A stretch of DNA of 64,000 bases, from assembly GCA_018828145.1 (NCBI GenBank), contig JAHJWO010000007.1, positions 1 to 64,000 of the forward strand, written 5' to 3'. The first letter of the stretch is position 1, and every line of letters begins with the position of its first letter. The position numbers were made by a program, and so were the translations under genes. This DNA comes from Alphaproteobacteria bacterium (lineage in GTDB: Bacteria > Pseudomonadota > Alphaproteobacteria > Rhizobiales > Devosiaceae). A model generated the notes under the pieces. That model did no database searches and was not told the origin of the DNA. It saw nothing but the letters and a program-made list of their open reading frames with translations. Shown here piece by piece: positions 1-8,678 of this stretch.

Positions 1-106
1 AACGCCATGTCGATCACTCCTGGATCCCCCGACCAACAGCCAGGGGACGATCAAAACATGGGTCAATTCTCAGTGAAAACTTCTGCCCCTAGCGGGTCAG
101 ATCTCG

Positions 107-793
107 GTGACATTCAACACCAAGGACCTGATCGTCACCTTCAACTGGGATCCCCTTCTTCCCCAGGCTTACCGTCGTTGGCGCCACCTCGGGCACGTGC
201 TGCCGCAGATCGCCTTCCTGCACGGCAATGTCGACGTCTCGGTCAACATGGAAGCGCGCCAGGTGCGCTTCACGTCCGACCTCGGCCCGGGCGACGGTGC
301 TTTCCAGCCCAGTCGATTGCTCTACCCGGTGGCCAAAAAGGACTACAACTCCGACCCCTTTACCAAGGGGCAGTGGGACATGTCTCTCGACTACATGCGG
401 CACAGCTACTACGTCACCGTCTACGGCTACAGCGCGCCGCGCACCGATGTGGAAGCCAGGCAGTTGCTGCTGGATGCCTGGCAGAACAACACCACGCGCT
501 CGCTTGCCGAGTTCGACGTCGTTGACATAGCCCCCAAGGCGGCAGTGGAGGCTTCATGGGCCGAATTCATCGTGAGTACCCACGGTTCGGTCTGGGACAG
601 CTTCGAACACAACATTCTGAAGCAGAACCCGCGAAGGTCGTGCGAGGCCTTCGCGTTCGCCACGCTGCAGCAGACGCCATGGGACGAGGACCCGTTCCCC
701 GCCGCAGCCACCCTCGACGACCTCGACAGCTGGATCCGGCCCCTGCTGGCCGAGGAGGCATCGGGGAACCTGGCAGGAGATCCGCACCACTAG
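107..793 (+). CDS. SIR2-like family hypothetical protein, apparently short at the N-terminus
   Basis: The 228-residue product starts at a GTG. It carries LIVTFNWDPLL near its N-terminus, then FLHGNVD, SRLLYPVAKKDY and YGYSAPRTDVEA. I know these blocks from bacterial SIR2-like proteins, where the TFNYD/TFNWD strand follows an N-terminal nucleotide-binding part with a GAGFS-type loop. That loop is absent here: an in-frame TGA at 74-76 blocks upstream extension, and the other two frames upstream show nothing similar. The cysteine pairs usual in the middle of this family are also missing. The gene is therefore probably a 5'-truncated or decayed copy, although translation from the GTG is possible. 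SIR2-like proteins often serve in antiphage systems as NADases, but without the N-terminal part activity is doubtful. It converges on the next gene with a 25-nt gap. Confidence 0.5.
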   Translation: MTFNTKDLIVTFNWDPLLPQAYRRWRHLGHVLPQIAFLHGNVDVSVNMEARQVRFTSDLGPGDGAFQPSRLLYPVAKKDYNSDPFTKGQWDMSLDYMRHSYYVTVYGYSAPRTDVEARQLLLDAWQNNTTRSLAEFDVVDIAPKAAVEASWAEFIVSTHGSVWDSFEHNILKQNPRRSCEAFAFATLQQTPWDEDPFPAAATLDDLDSWIRPLLAEEASGNLAGDPHH

Positions 794-818
794 CCGATCT
801 TCAGTTCTACCGAGCGCG

Positions 819-2516
819 CTAGGCTGCCTTGTCGCTATCCAGAACCGCGATGATGGCGGCCAGCCCCTTCAACACTCCCGAAGCCAAGTGTTCGAAGTGG
901 GCGCGGTAGGTATTGTGCTCTGCTATCGCCTTACGTTGCTCCTCGCTTTTGGTGGTGCCGCCCGTATGCGCCGTCAGGATGCTTCTGAGGGCATGCATGC
1001 GCTGAAGTGGGGCCATGGTGGCCTTGGCTTGCTCTGGCGAGGTGCCGGCTGCGACCAAGATTGTCTCGATCAAACGGAGCGAACGCCAGTTCGCTTCCAC
1101 GGTAGCACCACGCGAGGCCGCAACCTTCCGCAGTTCGCTCTCCTTGAAGCCTTCCACGACGAGCTGGTCGAGGTGGAGGATCTCGTCTCCCCACTCCGCC
1201 GCATTCTCCCGTGAAGGGTACTGGGCGGCCAGCCGTACTGCCTGGCCACGGGCAACCCACCAGGCAGCGCGCGTACCGTCAAGCGTCGTGGTCAGTCGCT
1301 TGAGCTCGTCCAACGGGTCTATCTCGTTCGTCCATTCCCCCAGGAAGTCGCTGGTAAAGCTTCGCTTCGAGATCGGTGCTTTCGGTTCCTCGTTGAACGA
1401 CTTCCAATACAGCTGTTCTTCGTAAGGCAGATGGGAGAGGTCCTGCAGATAGGTATGGACCTGTCCGGCCTCGTTGATGTCGAAGGAACGCAATTCCCAG
1501 GCCTCGCGACATCGGATCATCCGACCGTCGATCTGATACTTGTCCGTGTCCGCCTTGTATTTCGACATCACCTCCGCACGGAAGAAGACGGGAGAGAGTT
1601 CGAAAGGCAAGCCCTCCACGGCGTCGAAGTAGTTGGTGCTGGCGCCCGGCGCAGCCGAGCAGGTCACTATCCGACCGTGCCGGACATCCTGGATGATGAA
1701 GTCAGCATGCTGCCTCTTGGACCTGTCGGAGGCTGCGTTCTCTTCCTGCATCACCTCGGCCACTGTCTTGTTAGGGCGGACGATGATCCATCCGTTCGCG
1801 AAGCTGCATCGACCTGGGACCCGTCCTGAGTGATACACCAGGTCCGGTGCCTTGAAGTTGTCCCGCTCGGCGCCTTGCCAGCCGTCGAAACCGGTTACCT
1901 TGTGGTCGACCCGGGTAAAATCGAACTTGGCGGCGAGAACTGTGCCGGTTACCGCCATGTACTTGACCAGGTCCTCTGTCCTGATTGTGACCAGGTTGCC
2001 ACGATGGCCATCCTCGTCCGGCGGCAACAGTTCGACCTTGATGACCGCTTCGATGTCGCCGCCGCTGTTGATCCGGCAGTAGGCGTTCCGCTCCGGCATG
2101 AAATGGACGTCCAGTGCTTGGACCAGCCGCTGGTCCAACTCGATATACGGATCGAGACCATGCATCTGGCGGCGATAGACGAGCTGCTGTCCTCCGGCGA
2201 GAGGCGAGCCGCCGCTTTCGCCTAGCCCCGAGGTCAGGTACATGCGCTCCGGTTCCCCGCCGCCCCATGAGTGCTCCAACCGCCAACCAGAAGTGGGATC
2301 GACAAAAAGCCCCTCGAGCCTCGCATGGTCCACGGGACTCGCCCTCTCCTGACTCATGAGGACGGCGAGGATGTAGAAAAACGGCGCACTGACATAGATG
2401 GGTATCCACTGGCCCGTCATGGCCAGCTTGAGGTACTCGACCGATGCAACGGCGTTCTCCAGCCATTGGCCGGATTCCTCCTCGGGTATACGCGTGTATT
2501 TTGCCAGGTTTTTCAT
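819..2516 (-). CDS. Conserved hypothetical protein, 565 aa, function unknown
   Basis: I recognise no named domain. The protein is soluble-looking except for one hydrophobic stretch around residues 38-54 (IPIYVSAPFFYILAVLM). The central half has conserved-looking blocks such as GWIIVRPN and YLQDLSHLPYEEQLYW. The C-terminal third is helical and charged and ends in AAIIAVLDSDKAA. Start is the ATG at 2516; only a weak purine stretch (GGGA) precedes it. It lies tail to tail with the SIR2-like gene and downstream, on the same strand, of the 199-aa gene with a 197-nt gap. Its neighbours suggest an accessory, possibly defence-related locus, but nothing in the protein itself proves that. Confidence 0.7.
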   Translation of the reverse strand: MKNLAKYTRIPEEESGQWLENAVASVEYLKLAMTGQWIPIYVSAPFFYILAVLMSQERASPVDHARLEGLFVDPTSGWRLEHSWGGGEPERMYLTSGLGESGGSPLAGGQQLVYRRQMHGLDPYIELDQRLVQALDVHFMPERNAYCRINSGGDIEAVIKVELLPPDEDGHRGNLVTIRTEDLVKYMAVTGTVLAAKFDFTRVDHKVTGFDGWQGAERDNFKAPDLVYHSGRVPGRCSFANGWIIVRPNKTVAEVMQEENAASDRSKRQHADFIIQDVRHGRIVTCSAAPGASTNYFDAVEGLPFELSPVFFRAEVMSKYKADTDKYQIDGRMIRCREAWELRSFDINEAGQVHTYLQDLSHLPYEEQLYWKSFNEEPKAPISKRSFTSDFLGEWTNEIDPLDELKRLTTTLDGTRAAWWVARGQAVRLAAQYPSRENAAEWGDEILHLDQLVVEGFKESELRKVAASRGATVEANWRSLRLIETILVAAGTSPEQAKATMAPLQRMHALRSILTAHTGGTTKSEEQRKAIAEHNTYRAHFEHLASGVLKGLAAIIAVLDSDKAA

Positions 2517-2713
2517 CGATCGTGTCCCAATCGTAGCTGGTCAGACGCGGTGGTCGGCTGAAGCGATTTGTCTCGACTTCTTTCTACGAGCAAAACGCTT
2601 TCGAAGGCCTGGCCCCATCGCTCAGTCCCGCGTGAGAATACCACGCATGAATCATTTTTGCCGTCCTCGAGCACCGGCCGCGATGCGCCGCATGACATCG
2701 CGGTGCGTCCATC

Positions 2714-3313
2714 TCACTCTTCGGGGAAGAGGTGGAACAGTACAGGCGCCTTGCGCTTCTTGGGCGGCTGCACGACCATCGTATGGGCATGCTCGGGCTT
2801 GCGGTAATTCCGCCGAACGAAGGCCCTTACCTTGTTCAGGTTGCGTTCGATCGCCTTCTGCTCCGCCGGGTTGGCGCACGACAGCAGACGTAGGCCAACC
2901 AAGGTCCAGCCGGTCGGTTTCATCAGGGTGATGCGTTCGACGATGTGGTGGAACATCGGCGTAAGTTCCATCTTGGGCTTGCGCAGGTTCAGCCCGGCCT
3001 GCGTCCCTTCCGTGTAGAAGGGCAACCGCTCGGTCCCGTAGATCGCGCTCAGCGATCGAGGGTGGGCGTCCAATCTCGCCAGCGGGCGCAGGATTTCCTC
3101 GACGGATTTGGCGCGGCCCTGGGCCGGCGCCCCCAGCATGGCACCGACACTTTTCAAGGCGGAAACCATGTCACCTTCGCTACGGGCCTCGACTCGCAGC
3201 GTGGCCCATCCGCGGAGCCGGAGATCGGAGAATACAGGGGAAAGGTCAGCGATACCGGGTCCGAACGCCGGCGATTGGGCCTTATCATCGGACCCGTGCG
3301 GGAGGGCAAGCAT
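2714..3313 (-). CDS. Hypothetical protein with a weak TauD/TfdA-like segment
   Basis: The 199-residue reading has a patch (about residues 60-105) running from LGAP through LARLDAHPRSLSAIYG to LPFYTEG. This resembles the start of TauD-type Fe(II)/2-oxoglutarate dioxygenases, where the equivalent of FYTE is FHTD, two iron ligands. Here H is Y and D is E, and the later part does not follow the dioxygenase pattern; it is basic and ends HLFPEE. So this is either a diverged non-catalytic relative or a chance likeness. The ATG at 3313 shares bases with the ATG of the divergent gene at 3312 (the tetramer CATG), so one of the two starts may be wrong. Codon pattern and uninterrupted length favour a real gene. 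Confidence 0.5.
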   Translation of the reverse strand: MLALPHGSDDKAQSPAFGPGIADLSPVFSDLRLRGWATLRVEARSEGDMVSALKSVGAMLGAPAQGRAKSVEEILRPLARLDAHPRSLSAIYGTERLPFYTEGTQAGLNLRKPKMELTPMFHHIVERITLMKPTGWTLVGLRLLSCANPAEQKAIERNLNKVRAFVRRNYRKPEHAHTMVVQPPKKRKAPVLFHLFPEE

Positions 3314-4109
3314 GACGGCATTCTCACAATCGGAACTCGAAGCCATCGCGGGCGCGCTCGGGGATACCGACGACGGGCTGACAAACACCGAGATCGAGTT
3401 CCTGTTCAAGAGCGCGAAGCTTCAGGACCCCGGCACCATGACCAAACGCGACCGGATATACAATGCCTTCGCGCGTAGCCAGAACGAGACGAGGAAGCGC
3501 AGCCATGTCCTCGCCTTCATCCGAAAGGCGATGGAGCCCGCCAGGTACTCCCGCATGCCGGCCCGCTACGAACCGCTGCGCACCAATCTCAACAGGGCCC
3601 TGGCATTCGCGGGATTGGTGGTGGACGAGAGCGGAGCGCTGAGCAAGGCGTCCCGGGCGACGTCGCTCAGCGAGGCCGATCGCCGTGCCAGGGATCTCAG
3701 GGCCGATCTACAGGGAAGAGGCGTGCATCCCGATGTGTTGGCGTTCTGCCGCGCAGAGCTGCTCGACCAGAACTATTTCCATGCGGTCCAGGAGGCGGTG
3801 AAGAGCGTGGCCGCGAAGATGCGGACGAAGACAGGGCTCACCGAGGACGGCGGCCTGCTGGTGGATCGGGCCTTGTCCGGCACTCCGCCGATGTTGGCGA
3901 TCAATCCGTTGGCCACGGTCAGCGAGAAGAGCGAGCAGGCAGGCTTCGCGAATCTGGTGAAGGGCACCTTCGGCATGTTCAGGAACCCCACGGCGCACGA
4001 AGCGAGAATAAACTGGGCGATGACGGCGAAGGATGCCGAAGACCTGTTGACCATAGTGTCCATGATCCATCGTCGCCTCGACGGTTCTCACATGCCGCCA
4101 CGAGCCTAA
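3312..4109 (+). CDS. Ymh/TIGR02391 family protein with HEPN-like R-x4-H motif
   Basis: The product is 265 residues. The C-terminal 110 residues match the Ymh (TIGR02391) pattern: GLLVDRALSGTPPMLAINP, then SEQAGFANLVKGTFGMFRNPTAHE, then a closing helix IVSMIHRRLDG. The motif R224-NPTA-H229 is the R-x4-H signature used by HEPN-type RNases. The N-terminal half (residues 1-150) is a helical region seen in longer family members. The ATG at 3312 follows GGGAGGGC with good spacing. Ymh proteins occur singly and in defence or mobile islands, so an abortive-infection RNase role is possible but is inference. It is divergent from the 199-aa gene. Confidence 0.75.
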   Translation: MTAFSQSELEAIAGALGDTDDGLTNTEIEFLFKSAKLQDPGTMTKRDRIYNAFARSQNETRKRSHVLAFIRKAMEPARYSRMPARYEPLRTNLNRALAFAGLVVDESGALSKASRATSLSEADRRARDLRADLQGRGVHPDVLAFCRAELLDQNYFHAVQEAVKSVAAKMRTKTGLTEDGGLLVDRALSGTPPMLAINPLATVSEKSEQAGFANLVKGTFGMFRNPTAHEARINWAMTAKDAEDLLTIVSMIHRRLDGSHMPPRA

Positions 4110-4562
4110 GCACTAGCATGGCGAAAATCTGCTACCGATGCGGAGCTCCGCCAGAGCCTAGAGCATTTCCCGGCCAAGTTCTTTCCGCGAAGGGCTCCAT
4201 ATGCGGCACAGCATCCGCTCGGTGAGCCGGTAACGTCTGCAATGGGGTGGTTATCAGACTGGCCGGTTTCAGGTGAACTTCCTTGGAAGCGGACGTTGCT
4301 GTCCTGCAAAGCTGGGGCCGATAGCCAGACGTCAGCTCTCGTTAGATTTCAATGAAAAGCAGAGACTTAGCGAAGACAGGAGAACTCTCCGCCGTTACTG
4401 AGAAAGTGCCTTAAATGCTGGACTTTTGCACGGCGGCATTTGCCCTCTTTGTGCCACCAGATTCTACAGCAGAAGACAGGCGCAAACGGGTCAATCGCAT
4501 ACATTGGCGAGGCGGAGTTCCAGAGGCGGACGATGGTTGCTGACAAAGGGGCAGCCGTTGGA
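4110..4562. other. Gap of 453 bp without a convincing gene; contains decayed repeat
   Basis: No open frame here has coding character. Around 4238-4305 lies a degenerate copy of the repeat family seen again at 9.0, 11.0, 12.8, 13.4 and 13.8 kb (GGGGTNG...GACTGGCCGG, then AAGCGGAC). The gap separates the accessory block on its left from the aldehyde dehydrogenase locus on its right. Confidence 0.5.
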
Positions 4563-6413
4563 TTAATCGGCCGCTCCTGCCCCCTTCCATATCAATCTTC
4601 TGTATAGCGTTGAGCGATCAATCTTCAGGGCCCGAGCGGCCGCGGAAATATTGCCCCTATGTTGGTCGACGGCGCGACGCATGGCTGCCTCACTCAAAGC
4701 ATCCAGATCACCGGTCAGCGTGTAAATCGCCGGTCCGGGTGCCGGCGACTGCGGTAGCGCGGAAACACAGATCGTGTCGCCGGGATCGTGCAGCGCAGCA
4801 ATGGCGCGCAGGCTGCCGACGAGCTCGCGGAAATTTCCGGGCCAGTGATAGGCCGCCAACTGATCGAGGACAGGCTTCGGCAAGCTGCCGTGGTGCTGGG
4901 CGACCTGAGACCAGAGAGCCTCGATGACCGCAGGACGGTCGGTGAGCTCGGCCAGCGATTGCAGCGTGATCGTATACTGGGCAATGCGGAAATAGAGATC
5001 AGCGCGAAAGGTGCCCGCTTCGACCATCGCCTGCAGATCGCGATTGGTGGCGGCTATTGGAACGAAATCGGTCTTTTGTGGCGAGCCGCCGCCGAGCGGA
5101 GAAACCTCCTTGTCCTGGAGGACCCGCAGGAGGCGGGACTGGAGCGACAGCGGCATGTCGCCGATTTCGTCAAGGAACAGAATACCGCCTTCGGCCTGCT
5201 GCACGAGGCCCTTGGCGCCCGACTTCCGGGCCCCGGTAAAGGCGCCGGCTTCGTAGCCGAAGAGCTCGGCTTCGATAAGGCTTTCGGGCAGTGCGGCGCA
5301 ATTGATGGCGATGAAGGGTTTGCCTGCGCGGCTGGTTTTAGCGTGGAGATGGCGCGCGAAGACCTCCTTGCCGGCGCCGGTTTCGCCAGCGATGAGCACC
5401 GGGATCTCGGCATTGACGAGACGTATCCCCTTGGCGAGATCGGCTTGGGCTTCGGACGAGAGAATGGGACCATCGTGTCGGGGACGCGGCTCGCGCGATA
5501 CCGTGCCGGGTACCCTGAGCGGGGTGGCGCGAGGCTGGGTGACGGCGGCAAAGAAGCGCTCACCATTGCGGCTGCGCAATTCGCCGCGCTCGATAGAAAG
5601 CGAAGCTTCGGCGAAGATCTCCTCGCTCGTTGCCTTGCGCAGCGCCTTGCGATCGAGCCCGACCAGATGCAGCGCGCGGCGATTGCCGGCGACCAGTCTG
5701 TCGCCATCGAAGACCAGCACGCCTTCGCGGGCGGTGCCCAAGAGATCGGCGGAGCGATGGAAGCGGACCACGGTCATTTCGTCAAAAGCGTGATTGAAGA
5801 AACGGTGCTCGATCTGCTCCACCGCGAGACGGACAAGGCCCATGGCATGGGTATGCCCGGCCGAGGCATGACCCGACATGTCGAGAACGCCGGCGAGCTT
5901 GCCATAGGGGTCGAAGATGGGGCTGGCGGCACAATGCAAAATGCCGTGCGGTTCGAAGAAATGTTCGGCGCCGTGGACTTCAATGGCCCTCCGTTCGGCC
6001 AGCGCCGTGCCGATGGCATTGGTGCCGGTAGAGGTTTCGGACCATGCAACACCAGGGCGGAGAGCGACCTGGGCAGCGCGGCCGGCAAATTCCGGGCTAC
6101 CGGCGGTGTCGAGCACGAGGCCCTTGGCATCGGTGAGGATGACGACGCTATCGGTTAACTTGGCTTCGGCGCGCAGCGAGACGAGTTCGGAGCGGGAGAG
6201 GAGGCGGAGCGTCTCGTTTTGCTCCTGCAGCGCCCGCAATTCCGACGCCGTCATCGGCTCTGCGAGAATGGCATTTCCGGCATCGAGCCCCTGTTCGGCG
6301 CAGCGTTGCCAGGAGCGCAGGATGGGCGCCGGGACTAGGCCTTCGGGCAGGTCCATTCCTGAGAAGAATTTTTCGCGAGCGGCGGCCAGAGCCACCTCGG
6401 ACGCAGTGTTCAT
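4563..6413 (-). CDS. AcoR-like sigma-54-dependent transcriptional activator
   Basis: The 616-residue protein has a GAF-type sensor region (about 60-220), a linker, then an AAA+ sigma-54 interaction domain. That domain shows Walker A GETGAGKE (about residue 340), the RNA-polymerase contact loop GAFTGA (about 390), Walker B GGILFLDEIGD and WPGNFREL. A Fis-type helix-turn-helix (NISAAARALKIDRSTLYRRL) ends the protein. The ATG at 6413 follows GAGGAAACGAGG; an upstream-extended start has no such site. This is the AcoR layout, in which the GAF domain senses a small metabolite and the protein drives a divergent catabolic promoter. Here the divergent gene is an aldehyde dehydrogenase with a -24/-12 promoter, so that gene is the probable target. 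The inducer cannot be read from sequence; an alcohol or aldehyde is likely. Confidence 0.9.
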   Translation of the reverse strand: MNTASEVALAAAREKFFSGMDLPEGLVPAPILRSWQRCAEQGLDAGNAILAEPMTASELRALQEQNETLRLLSRSELVSLRAEAKLTDSVVILTDAKGLVLDTAGSPEFAGRAAQVALRPGVAWSETSTGTNAIGTALAERRAIEVHGAEHFFEPHGILHCAASPIFDPYGKLAGVLDMSGHASAGHTHAMGLVRLAVEQIEHRFFNHAFDEMTVVRFHRSADLLGTAREGVLVFDGDRLVAGNRRALHLVGLDRKALRKATSEEIFAEASLSIERGELRSRNGERFFAAVTQPRATPLRVPGTVSREPRPRHDGPILSSEAQADLAKGIRLVNAEIPVLIAGETGAGKEVFARHLHAKTSRAGKPFIAINCAALPESLIEAELFGYEAGAFTGARKSGAKGLVQQAEGGILFLDEIGDMPLSLQSRLLRVLQDKEVSPLGGGSPQKTDFVPIAATNRDLQAMVEAGTFRADLYFRIAQYTITLQSLAELTDRPAVIEALWSQVAQHHGSLPKPVLDQLAAYHWPGNFRELVGSLRAIAALHDPGDTICVSALPQSPAPGPAIYTLTGDLDALSEAAMRRAVDQHRGNISAAARALKIDRSTLYRRLIWKGAGAAD

Positions 6414-6440
6414 CCTCGTTTCCTCCCAGTTGTAGCTGTT

Positions 6441-6456
6441 TGCAACAGGTGTTGCA
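6441..6456. promoter_or_regulatory. Palindromic upstream activator site candidate (TGCAAC-N4-GTTGCA)
   Basis: A perfect 6-bp inverted repeat, TGCAAC AGGT GTTGCA, lies about 110 bp upstream of the -24/-12 element and about 30 bp from the activator start codon. A second half-site, GTGTTGCA, lies at 6485-6492. Placement and symmetry fit a dimeric Fis-type activator binding site that works through DNA looping. Confidence 0.6.
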
Positions 6457-6566
6457 TCCGCTCTTCCCTCTGGTTGTGGCAAAGTGTTGCATCCAGAAAT
6501 TCAATCCGTCCAGCCAATTGCGCATCACGAAAACTTCGGCTGATCCGTCAATGGCTTGAGCAATGC

Positions 6567-6582
6567 TGGCATGGCGGTTGCA
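6567..6582 (+). promoter_or_regulatory. Sigma-54 (-24/-12) promoter of the aldehyde dehydrogenase gene
   Basis: TGGCATGGCGGTTGCA matches the sigma-54 consensus TGGCAC-N5-TTGCA, with GG and GC exactly 10 bp apart. It sits 31 bp before the ATG of the aldehyde dehydrogenase gene and opposite an activator carrying GAFTGA. Confidence 0.85.
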
Positions 6583-6613
6583 ATATGCGAGGCATCCAAA
6601 ATGGGAGGATGCA

Positions 6614-8134
6614 ATGAACAAACCGGAATTCGTCGGCCAGCGGACCAAGTCTCCGTACAAGGCCAAATATGGCAATTACATCGGTGGGCAATGGATCGAC
6701 GCCGTGGACGGCGAGACCTTTGAAAACACTTCGCCCGTCACCGGCCAGGTGATCTGCGAAGTCGCTCGCTCCAAGGCAGCAGATGTCGAAAAGGCGCTCG
6801 ATGCGGCGCACAAGGCGGCGCCCGCCTGGGGCAAGACCTCAGTGGCGCAGCGCGCCGTGATGCTCAACAAAATCGCCGACCGGATGGAGGAGCATCTGGA
6901 CGAAATCGCCCTGGCCGAGACCTGGGACAATGGCAAGCCGATCCGCGAAACGACGGCTGCCGACATTCCGCTCGCCATCGACCATTTCCGCTATTTCGCC
7001 GGCGCCATTCGCGCGCAGGAGGGCGGGATTTCCGAGATCGACCACGACACCGTGGCCTATCACTTCCATGAGCCGTTGGGCGTTGTCGGCCAGATCATTC
7101 CGTGGAATTTCCCGATCCTCATGGCGGTCTGGAAGCTCGCCCCGGCCCTCGCCGCTGGCAATGCCGTGGTGCTGAAGCCGGCCGAACAGACGCCGGCTTC
7201 GATCCTCTATCTTATGGAATTGATCGAGGACATCTTGCCCCCAGGCGTCCTCAATATCGTCAATGGCTTTGGGCTCGAAGCGGGCAAGCCGCTGGCCTCG
7301 TCCAACCGCATCGCCAAGATCGCCTTTACCGGCGAAACCACGACGGGCCGGCTGATCATGCAATATGCCAGCCAGAACCTCATTCCGGTGACGCTGGAAC
7401 TCGGCGGCAAATCGCCGAACATCTTCTTCTCTGATGTGGTCAACGAAGATGACGACTTCTTCGACAAGGCCCTGGAAGGCTTTGCCATGTTCGCGCTCAA
7501 CCAGGGCGAGGTCTGCACCTGCCCAAGCCGCGCGCTGATCCAGGAAAATGTCTATGACCGCTTCATGGAGCGGGCGATCAAGCGCGTGGAAGCCATCAAG
7601 CAGGGCTCGCCCTTCGAGATGTCGACCATGATTGGCGCCCAGGCATCGTCCGAACAGCTCGAAAAGATCCTGAGCTATCTCGATATCGGCAGGCAAGAAG
7701 GCGCCAAGGTTCTTACGGGCGGCGAGCGCAGCAATCTCGATGGTGAGCTTTCGGGCGGCTACTATGTGAAGCCGACCGTTTTCGCCGGCACCAACAAGAT
7801 GCGCATCTTCCAGGAAGAAATCTTCGGGCCGGTGGTTTCGGTGACTACCTTCAAGGACGATGCCGAGGCGCTCGAAATCGCCAATGACACGCTCTACGGG
7901 CTTGGCGCCGGCATCTGGACCCGCGATAGCAACCGCGCCTATCGCTTCGGTCGCGCCATTCAGGCCGGCCGCGTCTGGACCAATTGCTACCACGCCTATC
8001 CCGCTCACGCAGCCTTCGGCGGCTACAAGCAATCGGGTATCGGCCGCGAAAACCACCGCATGATGCTCGACCACTATCAGCAGACCAAGAACATGCTGGT
8101 CAGCTACAGCCCCAAGAAGCTCGGCTTCTTCTGA
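6614..8134 (+). CDS. NAD-dependent aldehyde dehydrogenase (AcoD/ExaC type)
   Basis: The 506-residue enzyme oxidises an aldehyde to the acid in the cytoplasm. It shows the ALDH signature: IIPWNFPI near residue 160, FTGETTTGR, the catalytic glutamate in LELGGKSPN (about 265) and the nucleophilic cysteine in [11 protein letters not shown] (about 300), then EEIFGPVVS. The C-terminus has the [18 protein letters not shown] block of the acetaldehyde/chloroacetaldehyde dehydrogenase branch. Start is the ATG at 6614 behind GGGAGGATGCA. It is expressed from the sigma-54 promoter at 6567 and followed by a DUF779 gene, a pairing common for alcohol- and acetoin-linked ALDHs. The exact substrate is not determinable. 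Confidence 0.93.
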   Translation: MNKPEFVGQRTKSPYKAKYGNYIGGQWIDAVDGETFENTSPVTGQVICEVARSKAADVEKALDAAHKAAPAWGKTSVAQRAVMLNKIADRMEEHLDEIALAETWDNGKPIRETTAADIPLAIDHFRYFAGAIRAQEGGISEIDHDTVAYHFHEPLGVVGQIIPWNFPILMAVWKLAPALAAGNAVVLKPAEQTPASILYLMELIEDILPPGVLNIVNGFGLEAGKPLASSNRIAKIAFTGETTTGRLIMQYASQNLIPVTLELGGKSPNIFFSDVVNEDDDFFDKALEGFAMFALNQGEVCTCPSRALIQENVYDRFMERAIKRVEAIKQGSPFEMSTMIGAQASSEQLEKILSYLDIGRQEGAKVLTGGERSNLDGELSGGYYVKPTVFAGTNKMRIFQEEIFGPVVSVTTFKDDAEALEIANDTLYGLGAGIWTRDSNRAYRFGRAIQAGRVWTNCYHAYPAHAAFGGYKQSGIGRENHRMMLDHYQQTKNMLVSYSPKKLGFF

Positions 8135-8211
8135 GGCTTACACAGTTGCGCTCCTCCCAAGGCGCAGCCCCCGGGATCATCCCCTGGGGGCATCCCGGGA
8201 GGTGGCAAACG

Positions 8212-8290
8212 TTCGTTCCGGCAGGCGGGCCTGACCACCCCCAACTCTCCCCCCACGGCGGGCCGGCCTGTCGGAACGAAATCTCTTTTT
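8212..8290 (+). terminator. Long hairpin plus T-tract between the ALDH and DUF779 genes
   Basis: Arms 8212-8226 (TTCGTTCCGGCAGGC) and 8266-8280 (GCCTGTCGGAACGAA) pair over 15 positions with one G-U, followed by CTCTTTTTG. A separate shorter inverted repeat, CCCGGGAT/ATCCCGGG, lies at 8170-8199. The structure sits just before the DUF779 start, so it may act as a partial terminator or RNA-stability element that lowers DUF779 expression. Confidence 0.45.
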
Positions 8291-8303
8291 GCGGGAGAGT
8301 GAA

Positions 8304-8678
8304 ATGACAGATTTTGTGGACCGCGTTGTGGCAACACCTGCGGCTTTGGACTTGATACACGACATCGAGGCCCGCCACGGCAAGGTGATGTTCCACCAGT
8401 CCGGCGGCTGCTGCGATGGCTCTTCGCCCATGTGCTATCCCGTCGGCGACTTTATCCTCGGTGATCGCGACATCAAGATGGGCGAGATCGGCGGCGCGCC
8501 ATTTTACATGTCACCCGCCCAGTTTGAATATTGGCAGCACACTCAGCTGATCATCGACGCCATCCCTGGCCGGGGCGGGATGTTTAGCCTGGACAATGGC
8601 ACCGAGCGGCGATTCCTAACCCGATCCCGCGTCTTCACCGGCGACGAGCACGCGCGGCGCATGCCTTTGCATGAGTAA
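8304..8678 (+). CDS. DUF779 domain-containing protein
   Basis: The 124-residue protein matches DUF779: LDLIHDIEARHGKVMFHQSGGCCDGSSPMCYP near the N-terminus, with paired cysteines likely to bind metal or react, then YMSPAQFEYWQHTQLIIDAIPGRGGMFSLD. Start is the ATG at 8304 behind GGGAGAGTGAA; the in-frame codons upstream lack a comparable site. DUF779 proteins are typically encoded next to aldehyde dehydrogenases, as here, which suggests an accessory role such as enzyme protection or cofactor handling. That role is inferred from neighbourhood only. Confidence 0.88.
   Translation: MTDFVDRVVATPAALDLIHDIEARHGKVMFHQSGGCCDGSSPMCYPVGDFILGDRDIKMGEIGGAPFYMSPAQFEYWQHTQLIIDAIPGRGGMFSLDNGTERRFLTRSRVFTGDEHARRMPLHE

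Noticed and set aside
4106-4309. 67-codon minus-strand frame in the gap after the Ymh gene
   Set aside because: Overlaps a degenerate repeat; the peptide is Ser/Gly/Cys-rich without a pattern.
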